This document shows positions 1 through 6,591 of a stretch of 12,376 nt of DNA, in pieces. Each line of letters begins with the position of its first letter. Within the stretch, counting starts at the first letter, position 1. The notes under the pieces were generated by a model. That model did no database searches. It was not told where the DNA came from and saw nothing but the letters and a program-made list of their open reading frames with translations. This DNA comes from an uncultured Oscillospiraceae bacterium (lineage in GTDB: Bacteria; Bacillota; Clostridia; Oscillospirales; Ruminococcaceae): NCBI GenBank assembly GCA_900555435.1, contig USLH01000065.1:1-12376 (forward strand), in the 5' to 3' direction. The translations under genes were made by a program, and so were the position numbers.

Positions 1-711
1 CATGCCGCCGCAGGTGGTGCCGCCGGTACCGGCAGTGGTTACGTCTGCGCCCTGTTCCAGCATGAGGAAGAGGATCCGCTCCTGAGCGGCGGTGAAGCTC
101 TTGAAGCCGTCCAGCCAGACCTTTTTCCCTGCAAACCAGCGGTGGGCCCGGATCTGCTCCTCTGCCCGGCTCAGATCGTCTTCTTCATCGGTATAATGGG
201 CGCCCAGCAGGGCCTCATATGTACGGCGGAGAAGGGCAAGGTCTGAAAGTTTATCCTTTAAGAAGCCTTCCGCCTTCTTTGCCGTCTCCTCCAGCATCTC
301 CAGAGAGATGGCGGCGTGCTTTAATTCCGACATGGCCTTAAGCATCTGCCCCGGAAGATCCGGACGCTTTACAAGGGGCGCATAGAGCCGCAGCTCCCCC
401 TTGCAGTCCTGCAGAGCCAGCTTCATGGCAAGGAGCTTGGCGGGATCCCCTGCCGTTTCTCCGGCAAGGCCGCCGTATTCCCGGAAGACCTCGTCGGACA
501 GGCGCTTGAAGCTCAGAACTTGCACCCGATCCGCCCGGCGGATGCCAAGAGCGTGGTAGTACGCCCGCTCCGTTTCGTAGGAAAACTGCTCCGGAACCAG
601 CAAAAGAAGCTCGCCGGAGGAGATTTCTTCCCGGTCAGCGAGGGCTAAGAGATCCTGCCGGATCCGGGTGGATTTTCCGGTTTTTGCACCGCCTTCGATG
701 AGCTGCAGCAT
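1..711 (-). CDS. addB: AddB, ATP-dependent helicase/nuclease subunit B (N-terminal part)
   Basis: This is the first 237 codons of the B subunit of the AddAB helicase-nuclease, which processes double-strand DNA ends for recombination in the cytoplasm; the gene runs off the left edge in frame. I translated it from the minus strand. It opens MLQLIEGGAKTGKST, a Walker A loop at residues 7-15, followed by LLLLVPEQFSYETERA at about residues 35-50, a stretch I recognise as typical of AddB. The downstream helicase-like and Fe-S nuclease parts are outside the window. The ATG at 709-711 has an AAAGGAG ribosome binding site about 8 nt upstream. It follows spoIIR by 25 nt in the same direction, so the two probably share a transcript, and addA would be expected further downstream. 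The main alternative, another UvrD-like protein, is unlikely given the PEQFSYE motif. Confidence 0.93.
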   Translation of the reverse strand, partial: MLQLIEGGAKTGKSTRIRQDLLALADREEISSGELLLLVPEQFSYETERAYYHALGIRRADRVQVLSFKRLSDEVFREYGGLAGETAGDPAKLLAMKLALQDCKGELRLYAPLVKRPDLPGQMLKAMSELKHAAISLEMLEETAKKAEGFLKDKLSDLALLRRTYEALLGAHYTDEEDDLSRAEEQIRAHRWFAGKKVWLDGFKSFTAAQERILFLMLEQGADVTTAGTGGTTCGGM

Positions 712-730
712 GATGACGCTCCTTTCTTAA

Positions 731-747
731 GCTCCCTTACCGGGAGC
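731..747 (-). promoter_or_regulatory. Hairpin spanning the spoIIR stop codon
   Basis: A perfect 6-bp inverted repeat (GCTCCC/GGGAGC) with a 5-nt loop encloses the spoIIR TAA stop at 737-739 and lies 19 nt before the addB start. On the minus strand it is followed by TTAAG rather than a T run, so it does not look like an intrinsic terminator. It may be an intercistronic RNA stability or coupling element; the function is inferred. Confidence 0.4.
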
Positions 748-1381
748 GGAACCAGATGCCGATTTTCTCCGCCAGTTCCAAAAGGAAAAAGCGAACCTCG
801 TATTTGGGGGCAGACTCTAAAAGCCGCCGTTCCTCTTCGGAAAATTTGGAAAGCTCCTCCGGCAGCTTTTCCGCCGTGGAAAGACAGAGAGGCGGATAGA
901 GGACGCACCACCAGTTGTGGCCTTTTCCTTCCCCTAAAATGACCTGTACGGCGTCGTACTGTCCGGCGGGGAGGGTGAAGCCGTCGTAAACCCTTGTGTC
1001 GAAAAACTGCCGGGTCACCTTTACCCGGACGGTTCCCTCCGCTCCCGCATCTTTAAGAGCGGCTTTTGCCGCCGCTTCGATGAGGGGGAGGTTCTCCTCA
1101 GCGGCCTTCCGGGCGGAGCTTTCGGTCTCCGCCTGATAAAAAAGCGTCCCTGCTTCCGATAAGATCCGGTCCCGAACCTTTAATTTCAGCGCCTGATCCT
1201 CGTCTGAATCGGAATTGGCCAGCACATGGAGCCGTAAGACCTCCTGCCGGATCCGGGCGCTGGTATCAAAAAAGCCCGAAAAGCTGTCCCACACGATCCC
1301 AATGAGGAAGCCTAGTGCGACTACTAAGAGAATCCGCCGGATCTGCCTGTCCTCTTTTGTGAGAAATTTTGCTTGTTTCAT
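737..1381 (-). CDS. spoIIR: SpoIIR, stage II sporulation protein R
   Basis: SpoIIR is made in the forespore under sigma-F in Bacillus and exported to the space between the forespore and mother cell. There it triggers SpoIIGA to process pro-sigma-E. The 214-aa product has one N-terminal membrane or signal-anchor segment at about residues 17-33. It then shows the family's signatures: RLHVLANSDSDEDQ near residues 50-63 and GHNWWCVLYPPLC around residue 160. Length is close to the Bacillus protein (about 220 aa). I start at the ATG 1379-1381; the same frame is open further upstream to 1525, but that extension overlaps ispE and looks like low-complexity shadow. The ribosome binding site (AAAGGG, 8 nt away) lies inside the 3' arm of the 1383-1432 hairpin. 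Sitting behind housekeeping genes, spoIIR may need its own promoter, but I found no convincing sigma-F site. Confidence 0.93.
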   Translation of the reverse strand: MKQAKFLTKEDRQIRRILLVVALGFLIGIVWDSFSGFFDTSARIRQEVLRLHVLANSDSDEDQALKLKVRDRILSEAGTLFYQAETESSARKAAEENLPLIEAAAKAALKDAGAEGTVRVKVTRQFFDTRVYDGFTLPAGQYDAVQVILGEGKGHNWWCVLYPPLCLSTAEKLPEELSKFSEEERRLLESAPKYEVRFFLLELAEKIGIWFRSR

Positions 1382-1382
1382 G

Positions 1383-1432
1383 AAAACCGCCCTTTCCTTT
1401 TGCTGTCTTGCACCAAAAGTATGGGCGGTTTT
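1383..1432 (-). promoter_or_regulatory. Composite hairpin between ispE and spoIIR (attenuator, terminator or RBS-masking element)
   Basis: Outer arms AAAACCGCCC (1383-1392) and GGGCGGTTTT (1423-1432) pair perfectly over 10 bp. Inside, CTTTTG (1397-1402) pairs with CAAAAG (1414-1419), leaving small internal loops of 4 and 3 nt and an 11-nt apical loop. Read on the minus strand, the 3' arm holds the spoIIR ribosome binding site and ends in UUUU just before the start codon. Read on the plus strand, the stem is followed by a run of seven T. It could be an ispE terminator, a translation mask for spoIIR, or a barrier to antisense transcription. Confidence 0.6.
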
Positions 1433-1445
1433 TTTCGCCTTATTC

Positions 1446-2306
1446 TCAGGGGAGGAGGGTGATCCCTTTGGGGTAGGGTTTTGTGACAAAGATCTGCCGG
1501 TTTTCTCCGGCAAGGGCCACCGCACAGCGGGAGGCGGCTTCCTTTTCAGAGAAAAGTCCGAACACCGCCGACCCGCTTCCGGTCATGCGGGCGGCGAGGG
1601 CGCCGTTTTTGAGGAGCTCTTGCCGGAGCGTTTCTACCGTTTCGTTCTGCTCTGACTGCTCCAGTACGTTTTCCATAAAGAGAGAAAGGGCGTCCAGCTG
1701 TCCTTTTTCCATGACGGAAAGGAGGGCGGCGATATCGGGATGGCGGAGGTTTTCCGCCCGGTCGAACCGCCGGAAGGCTTCCGCCGTGGAAATGCCGATG
1801 GCAGGTTTTGCCACGACGAGATATCCGCTTAAAAAAGGGGGCATCGGTTCCACGATCTCACCTATGCCCCGGACCCGGGCGGTGCCGCCGATCAGGCAAT
1901 AGGGCACGTCCGCTCCGACGGAAAGACCGGCGTCCCGAAGGGCTTCCGGGGAAAGACGGGCGTCATAGAGGGCGTTTAAACCGATGAGAACGGCGGCTGC
2001 GTCGGCGCTTCCGCCGGCCATTCCGGCCTGAGCGGGGATCCGCTTGGTCAAACGGATCCTTGCACCGCCGGAGCGTTTCGCCGCCCGGAAAAAGGCTTCC
2101 GCCGCCTTCCATGCCAGATTTTCCGGCCCGTCGGGGGAGCCGTCGGAAAAAACGGAGATGGTTCCGGCTTTGGAAAGTTCCACGTCATCGAAGAGGTCGA
2201 TGGTCTGCATGACCATGTCCATTTCGTGGTAGCCGTCGGGGCGGATCCCTAAAATATCCAGAGAAAAGTTGAGCTTTGCCGCCGCCTTTATTCGGAGCGT
2301 TTTCAT
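1446..2306 (-). CDS. ispE: IspE, 4-diphosphocytidyl-2-C-methyl-D-erythritol kinase
   Basis: IspE phosphorylates the 2-hydroxyl of CDP-methylerythritol with ATP, the fourth step of the MEP route to isoprenoid precursors, in the cytoplasm. The 286-aa product is a full-length GHMP kinase. It has the substrate-site KLNFSLDI with Lys11, a glycine-rich ATP loop AGMAGGSADAA at about residues 94-104, GADVPYCLIGG with the catalytic Asp133, and the C-terminal GHMP motif MTGSGSAVFGLF. I choose the ATG at 2304-2306 because it has an AAGGAGG site 4 nt upstream and overlaps the preceding HAD stop codon as ATGA. A 10-aa N-terminal extension is possible but would overlap the HAD gene more. The downstream end is 64 nt before spoIIR, with a hairpin in between. 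Confidence 0.96.
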   Translation of the reverse strand: MKTLRIKAAAKLNFSLDILGIRPDGYHEMDMVMQTIDLFDDVELSKAGTISVFSDGSPDGPENLAWKAAEAFFRAAKRSGGARIRLTKRIPAQAGMAGGSADAAAVLIGLNALYDARLSPEALRDAGLSVGADVPYCLIGGTARVRGIGEIVEPMPPFLSGYLVVAKPAIGISTAEAFRRFDRAENLRHPDIAALLSVMEKGQLDALSLFMENVLEQSEQNETVETLRQELLKNGALAARMTGSGSAVFGLFSEKEAASRCAVALAGENRQIFVTKPYPKGITLLP

Positions 2307-2962
2307 GCTTCTTCCTCCTTCGTTTTCAGCACCCATTCCTTTGCGCCGCGGATCCCAGAAAAGACCGGCACGCCCAGCTTTTTGAGCGCTTGTTCCGACT
2401 GGTGCCCGCAGGAAATGAGAACGCAGCGGCAGCCCAGAGCGTCGGCGGTCTCCCAGTCATGGTCGGTATCCCCGATGAGGACGGCAGTTTTCGGGTCGGC
2501 GCCGCTTTGGGAAAGCCAGCGCTTTCCGGCCTCGATCTTTCCGCCGCCGTAGCCGTTATCCAGAGCGATCACGGCGTCGAATACGCCGGTGAGCCCTAAG
2601 TGCTCCATCTGACGGGATAAGCAGCCCGATTCCCCGGCGGAAAGGACGCTTTGGGAAAGCCCTGCTTCCCGGAAGGCGGCGATGGCGTCCTCCGCCCCTT
2701 CGGTCAGGGGGCAGGAAAGGCTCTCTTCGGGGTATTCCGCCAGATATTCCGCCGCCAGCTCCTCGTAGCTTTCCTTTTGAAAGTCAAAGCCTGCCGCCCG
2801 GTAGTATTCCCGGATGGGGAACCGGAAAATTTCCCGGTAGCGGGTAAGGCTCGGGATGGCGGGCATCCCTCTTCGCCGGAGCATTCGGTTCATCAGGGCG
2901 CAGTTCCGATTCACGTCGTTTAAGAGGGTGCCGTTCCAGTCCCAGATGATGCGGTCGATCAT
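2303..2962 (-). CDS. HAD-superfamily hydrolase (phosphoglycolate-phosphatase-like)
   Basis: A 219-aa cytoplasmic HAD protein with an alpha-helical cap at about residues 15-85, so probably a small-molecule phosphatase. Visible motifs are: motif I DWNGTLLND with nucleophile Asp8; motif II Ser108 in SVLSAGES; motif III Lys142 in GGGKIEAGK; and motif IV GDTDHD with Asp165 and Asp169. Motif I is unusual: the second acidic residue (DxD), normally the general acid/base, is Asn10. The substrate cannot be read from sequence. The ATG at 2960-2962 has an AAGGAG site 6 nt upstream, 15 nt after the DUF362 gene stop. The stop codon overlaps the ispE start as ATGA, so translation of the two is probably coupled. 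Phosphoglycolate or pyrophosphate phosphatase activity are alternatives, both inferred from family resemblance. Confidence 0.85.
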   Translation of the reverse strand: MIDRIIWDWNGTLLNDVNRNCALMNRMLRRRGMPAIPSLTRYREIFRFPIREYYRAAGFDFQKESYEELAAEYLAEYPEESLSCPLTEGAEDAIAAFREAGLSQSVLSAGESGCLSRQMEHLGLTGVFDAVIALDNGYGGGKIEAGKRWLSQSGADPKTAVLIGDTDHDWETADALGCRCVLISCGHQSEQALKKLGVPVFSGIRGAKEWVLKTKEEEA

Positions 2963-2977
2963 GGCGTTCTCCTTTTT

Positions 2978-4111
2978 TTAGAATTTCAAAAGCCGGCTGC
3001 GCTTGACCTGAATGGCGTGAATGGGGCACATTTCGTGGCAGCAGTAGCAGCGGATGCACCTGCTTCGGTCGATGCAGGCTTTTTTGTCCACAATGGCGAT
3101 GGTGTGGGCGGGGCAGCTTTCGGCGCACTTCCCGCAGCCCACGCACTTATTGGTGAGCACCTTGGGCCGGGGGGTCAGATACCGGCGGATGATGGGCTCA
3201 CAGATGCCCCGGAGGGGCTTCGGAATGCTGGTGATAAAGTCAACCGTCCGGGACTTGGGCATTTTAAAGTCGGCAAAGGTGGAAAGGGGGTCGCCGCAGA
3301 GCGTTACCTCATCGGCGGAGTCAGGACACAGCCCCCGTTCCCTGGCACAGTCCACCAGAGGGATGTCCTCCGGCTTCCGGCCGATGACCTTGGTCAGGAC
3401 AAGATCCAGCTCATAGGGATTGGTGGCGCAGAGGGTCATGTCTGTTTCACGCAGGTCGCCGGAGGAAGGGCCGTCGCCCTCCATGGAAACGACGGCATCT
3501 ACGAAGGTGATCTCCGGCTTCACCGTGCCGCATAGATCCAGAAGCATCCCGCAGAAATTCCTTTCTTCCGGGTAGCGCCAGTGGAATTCCGGCTTGGTCA
3601 GCCCCGGGATGCAGCCGAAGAGGTTCTTCACTCCGCCGGAAAGCCCGGTCATGCAGTGGCTCTTCAGCTTGCAGATGGAGACGATGAAGTCTGCTTCTGC
3701 GATGGGATTAATGAGGTCAAAGGCTTTGCAGAGCTTGCCTTCCGGATTGGGAATGTGGGTGGAGCCGACATCGTAGTTCAAGACAGCACCGGTCTTTTTT
3801 GCCACCTCCTCCATGCCGGAGGCATGGTAGATCCCCTCCAGTGCCTGCTTCGTAAAGGGGCCGCCGGGGGAGTCGGCAAGGGTGATCTGTGCGTTGGACA
3901 CCTTCTGGATCCGCCGAACGACCGCTTCTACCAGCGCCGGGTGGGTGGTGGTGCCCTCTTCCGGGCGGCGCTTTAAAAGAAGGTTCGGCTTGATGGTGAT
4001 CTTTCCCTCTTTGGGAATCAACTCGTCCAGATGGAGCAGCTCAAAGTGCCGATCCACCGCCGCCTGAACGACAGCTGGGTTGTAGGAGGGCGTATGCTGT
4101 ACCGAAATCAC
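2978..4111 (-). CDS. DUF362 domain protein with C-terminal bis-[4Fe-4S] ferredoxin domain
   Basis: A 377-aa probable cytoplasmic iron-sulfur protein. Residues about 1-290 form the DUF362 domain, including KPNLLLKRRPEEGTTTHP near 41-58, LKSHCMTGLSGGVKNLFGC near 149-167, and DAVVSMEGDGPSSGD near 205-219. Residues 320-370 form a ferredoxin-like domain with two Cys clusters, C323-x2-C326-x2-C329-x3-C333 and C352-x2-C355-x2-C358-x3-C362, each able to bind a [4Fe-4S] cluster; Cys346, Cys357 and others are extra. The family is widespread in anaerobes and its reaction is not settled; electron transfer is inferred. The start is a GTG at 4109-4111 with AAGGAG 8 nt upstream, overlapping the aminotransferase stop as GTGA. 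No membrane segment or signal peptide is visible. Confidence 0.9.
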   Translation of the reverse strand: MISVQHTPSYNPAVVQAAVDRHFELLHLDELIPKEGKITIKPNLLLKRRPEEGTTTHPALVEAVVRRIQKVSNAQITLADSPGGPFTKQALEGIYHASGMEEVAKKTGAVLNYDVGSTHIPNPEGKLCKAFDLINPIAEADFIVSICKLKSHCMTGLSGGVKNLFGCIPGLTKPEFHWRYPEERNFCGMLLDLCGTVKPEITFVDAVVSMEGDGPSSGDLRETDMTLCATNPYELDLVLTKVIGRKPEDIPLVDCARERGLCPDSADEVTLCGDPLSTFADFKMPKSRTVDFITSIPKPLRGICEPIIRRYLTPRPKVLTNKCVGCGKCAESCPAHTIAIVDKKACIDRSRCIRCYCCHEMCPIHAIQVKRSRLLKF

Positions 4112-5289
4112 TCTTTTTTCTCCTTCAATTCCTGCAGAAAGGCTTCAATGCGGTGAACCGCTTCGGTGATATGCTTGACGGAATAGGAATAGGACACCCG
4201 GACGTACCCTTCGCCGCTGGCGCCGAAGGCATCGCCGGGAACCACCGCCACCCGCTTGCTGTAAAGGAGCTGCTCGCAGAACTCCTCCGAGGAAAGTCCG
4301 GTGGATTGGATGCAGGGGAAGATATAGAAGGCGCCCTCCGGCTCAAAGGTGGGCAGGCCGATGCGGTTGAAGGCGTCTACGATGTAGCGTCGCCGGGAGT
4401 TATATTCCTCCCGCATCTGGCAGATGTTCTCCTCGCAATGATCCAGCGCCTCGATGGCGGCGCACTGGGAGGTGGTGGGGGCGCACATGATGGCGTACTG
4501 GTGGATCTTGGTCATCTGCTTGATGGCGGCGGCGGGGCCTGTGGCATATCCCAAGCGCCAGCCGGTCATGGCGAAGGTCTTGGAAAAGCCGTTGACCACG
4601 ATGGTGCGCTCCTTCATGCCGGGAAGGGAGGCGATGGAAACGTGGTGGCCGTTGTAGGTAAGCTCCGCATAGATCTCATCGGAAAGGACGATCAGGTCGT
4701 GGCGTTTGATCACCTCGGCGATGGCTTCCAGATGCTCCTTCCGCATGACGCCGCCGGTGGGGTTGTTGGGGTAGGGGAGCACTAAGAGCTTCGTCTTCGG
4801 AGTGATGGCGGCCTCCAGCTTTTCCGGGGTCAGCCGGAAGTGATCCTCCGCAGAGGTGGGGATCGCCACCGGCACGCCGTCGGTGAGCCGGACGATGGGG
4901 TCATAGCAGACGAAGCAGGGCTCCGGGATCAGCACCTCATCGCCGGGATTTAGAAACGCCCGGATGGCAAGGTCGATGGCTTCGGAGCCGCCGACGGTGA
5001 CGATGACTTCCGTTTTGGGGTCGTAGGAAAGCTCGAATTTCCGCTCCAGATACCGGCAGATAGCACGCCGGAGCTCGATCAGTCCCGCATTGGCGGAGTA
5101 GCCGGTCTTGCCGGACTGGAGGTTCTCGATGCCGGCACGGCGGACGGAATAGGGGGTCTTGAAATCTGGCTCGCCGACGCCTAAGGAAATGACGCCATCC
5201 ATTTCGTTTGCAATATCAAAAAAGCGTCGGATCCCGGAGGGTTTCAAAGCCACCGCCCGGGTGGAGAGTTTGTTCTGAAGGTCTGTCAC
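4108..5289 (-). CDS. PLP-dependent aminotransferase, class I/II (PatA/AspC-like)
   Basis: A 393-aa fold-type I aminotransferase moving amino groups between an amino acid and a 2-oxo acid in the cytoplasm. PLP-site residues are visible: YPNNPTGG with Asn176, SDEIY with Asp204 and Tyr207, SKTFAMTGWRLGY with the Schiff-base Lys237, and the substrate carboxylate Arg364 in YVRVSYS. The N-terminal SLGVGEPDF and GYSANAG stretches are typical of the aspartate/aromatic subgroup often called patA in Clostridia and Bacillus. Substrate specificity cannot be decided. The start is GTG (5287-5289), overlapping the stop of the Lrp-type regulator as GTGA, with only a weak GGGG-type site about 12 nt upstream, so coupled translation is likely. 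The partner regulator suggests amino-acid-responsive expression. Confidence 0.93.
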   Translation of the reverse strand: MTDLQNKLSTRAVALKPSGIRRFFDIANEMDGVISLGVGEPDFKTPYSVRRAGIENLQSGKTGYSANAGLIELRRAICRYLERKFELSYDPKTEVIVTVGGSEAIDLAIRAFLNPGDEVLIPEPCFVCYDPIVRLTDGVPVAIPTSAEDHFRLTPEKLEAAITPKTKLLVLPYPNNPTGGVMRKEHLEAIAEVIKRHDLIVLSDEIYAELTYNGHHVSIASLPGMKERTIVVNGFSKTFAMTGWRLGYATGPAAAIKQMTKIHQYAIMCAPTTSQCAAIEALDHCEENICQMREEYNSRRRYIVDAFNRIGLPTFEPEGAFYIFPCIQSTGLSSEEFCEQLLYSKRVAVVPGDAFGASGEGYVRVSYSYSVKHITEAVHRIEAFLQELKEKKE

Positions 5290-5768
5290 AGCGATACGTT
5301 GCCCCTTTCATCCTGAACTGGGCCGGAAATAATGACGCCCCGGTCTTTATAGCGGGAGAGCACAAAGTGGGTGGCGGTGGAGACCACGCCGTCCAGCGGC
5401 GCCAGCCGGTGGGAAACGAAAAGCGCCACGTCCTTGAAGGTCTTGCCCACAACCTCCACATGGAGGTCGTAGCCGCCGCTCATGAGGTAGACGCTGTCCA
5501 CTTCGTGGTAGCCGCTGATCTTCTGGGCGATTTCTTCAAAACCGAAGTCCTTTTTCGGGGTCACCCGGATTTCGATGACCGCCTCCACATACTGGGTGTC
5601 GATCTTTTCGTAGTCCAAAAGCGGCTTGTAGCCCCGGATCACGCCCTGGGCCTCGTAGTCTGCAATTTTTTTCCGGACTTCTTCCTCGGTGATTCCCAGC
5701 ATCACCGCCAGATCCCGGGCATCGGTTCGGGCGTCATCGTTCAAAAGCTGAAGCAGTCTGTCCATCAT
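5286..5768 (-). CDS. Lrp/AsnC-family transcriptional regulator
   Basis: A 160-aa DNA-binding regulator. Residues about 4-50 form an N-terminal winged helix-turn-helix (LLNDDARTDARDLAVMLGI with the recognition helix after it). Residues about 60-150 form the RAM ligand-binding domain, including GYHEVDSVYLMSGGYDLHVE, here slightly divergent. Family members sense amino acids and usually regulate their own promoter. Start: two adjacent ATGs (5766-5768 and 5763-5765); the first has AAGGAG 9 nt upstream and is preferred. It is the first gene after the promoter at 5816-5844 and its stop overlaps the aminotransferase start, so it probably controls that enzyme. The exact effector is unknown. Confidence 0.92.
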   Translation of the reverse strand: MMDRLLQLLNDDARTDARDLAVMLGITEEEVRKKIADYEAQGVIRGYKPLLDYEKIDTQYVEAVIEIRVTPKKDFGFEEIAQKISGYHEVDSVYLMSGGYDLHVEVVGKTFKDVALFVSHRLAPLDGVVSTATHFVLSRYKDRGVIISGPVQDERGNVSL

Positions 5769-5792
5769 AAAGGGTCACTCCTTACTGATCGG

Positions 5793-5820
5793 TTGATATG
5801 GGTACAATTAAATTTATTAT
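5793..5820 (+). promoter_or_regulatory. Possible plus-strand promoter overlapping the divergent operon promoter
   Basis: TTGATA (5793-5798) and TATTAT (5815-5820) are spaced 16 nt on the plus strand and point to the lipoprotein gene starting near 5913. The -10 falls on the same bases as the -10 of the divergent minus-strand promoter, because TTATAATAA reads similarly on both strands. Moderate match only. Confidence 0.45.
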
Positions 5821-5844
5821 AGCAAAAAATGCAGGGGATAGCAA
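5816..5844 (-). promoter_or_regulatory. Sigma-A promoter of the lrp-aminotransferase-DUF362-HAD-ispE operon
   Basis: On the minus strand, TTGCTA (5844-5839) and TATAAT (5821-5816) are separated by exactly 17 nt. The -10 is a perfect consensus and the -35 matches four of six. It lies 48 nt before the first ATG of the regulator gene, and there is no other minus-strand gene upstream before 8023. Confidence 0.85.
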
Positions 5845-5912
5845 GAGAGAAGTGGCCGGATGTAAAACGATAAAATATAGCACAATAATTACAAATGGGA
5901 AGGAGGGGGTTT

Positions 5913-6470
5913 GTGAAAAATTAAGCGCTGTTTTTTTGATAATCTCCTTGATTTTTGCAATGACTGGATGCAGAGAAAATGAAGCGGCTGTTATTTCAAA
6001 GCGTGCAGAAGATGCAGTTGTTTCAAGTGATCCGATACCTTCTGAGAAGGAAAACATTAGTCTGACAATAGGGAGAAAAGAAGTTGAAGATTATGAAGTT
6101 ACCCTTTCTGTCATATGGGATGGGGAAGAGGGAGAAACTTCCGGAAAATATACGGGAACTTTAGTTGATGGAAAGCCGGAAGGAGAGGGCCATTGGAGGA
6201 CAGAAAGCGATGGGATGACTTATGATTATTGGGGCTCTTTTACAAACGGGAGGTTCAACGGAAACGGAAGGGCGGTTATCACAGCGGATGGCGAATCCAT
6301 GACATGATACGGATGGGAATTATTATGTCCTATACTATTTGGATACAGTGGAAGTGTATGAAGGAGACGAATTTACGGCATATGCGTTGCCTTGCAGTAC
6401 GTCCGGTTTTGACAACGTGGGTGGCGGAACAACAAATGTGGTTGTTATGCTGGCAAGTTATATGGGTTAA
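5913..6470 (+). pseudogene. MORN-repeat lipoprotein gene, apparently frameshifted twice
   Basis: A strong site (GGAAGGAGGGGG) precedes GTG at 5913, but that frame stops at once (GTG AAA AAT TAA). One extra A in the A5 tract (5916-5920) would join it to LSAVFLIISLIFAMTGC, a lipoprotein signal peptide with a lipobox Cys. The product would then be about 185 aa, anchored outside the membrane. Two MORN-like units follow (GKYTGTLVDGKPEGEGHW and YWGSFTNGRFNGNGRA). The frame then stops at 6305-6307. The next frame continues plausibly from 6306 as DGNYYVLYYLDTVEVYEGDEF and ends at TAA 6468-6470, just before a terminator. The second shift must lie between about 6300 and 6307. The uninterrupted frame 5798-6307 is open, but its N-terminal start lacks a ribosome binding site. 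The region is much more AT-rich than its neighbours, suggesting acquisition followed by decay. Function unknown; sequencing error could also explain one shift. Confidence 0.7.
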
Positions 6471-6475
6471 AAGAG

Positions 6476-6508
6476 AAAGAGACCTCTATATTAAAGAGGT
6501 CTCTTTTT
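6476..6508 (+). terminator. Rho-independent terminator of the lipoprotein gene
   Basis: A 12-bp perfect stem pairs AAAGAGACCTCT (6476-6487) with AGAGGTCTCTTT (6495-6506), with a 7-nt loop and a T-rich tail at 6504-6508. It starts 5 nt after the stop at 6468-6470, which supports that stop as the real gene end. Confidence 0.9.
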
Positions 6509-6531
6509 ATGTAGATTTCCCTCCTTGTCCA

Positions 6532-6560
6532 TTGCGGAAAAGGAAATTTTGCGGTACAAT
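6532..6560 (+). promoter_or_regulatory. Sigma-A promoter of the NUDIX-patatin operon
   Basis: TTGCGG (6532-6537) and TACAAT (6555-6560) are separated by 17 nt. It lies between the preceding terminator and the NUDIX start 31 nt downstream. Confidence 0.8.
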
Positions 6561-6591
6561 AAAACCATATGACTGGAAAGGCGGCGGTCGA

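Noticed and set aside
1382..1480. Sigma-F promoter in front of spoIIR
   Set aside because: GGCGAAAAAA resembles part of a sigma-F -10, but no GYATA-like -35 lies at the right distance.
1382..1525. Longer SpoIIR starting further upstream
   Set aside because: The extension overlaps ispE, is low-complexity and has no relation to the family N-terminus.
5798..5912. Upstream ATG at 5798 as the lipoprotein start
   Set aside because: No ribosome binding site, overlaps the divergent promoter, and places a non-signal sequence before the signal peptide.
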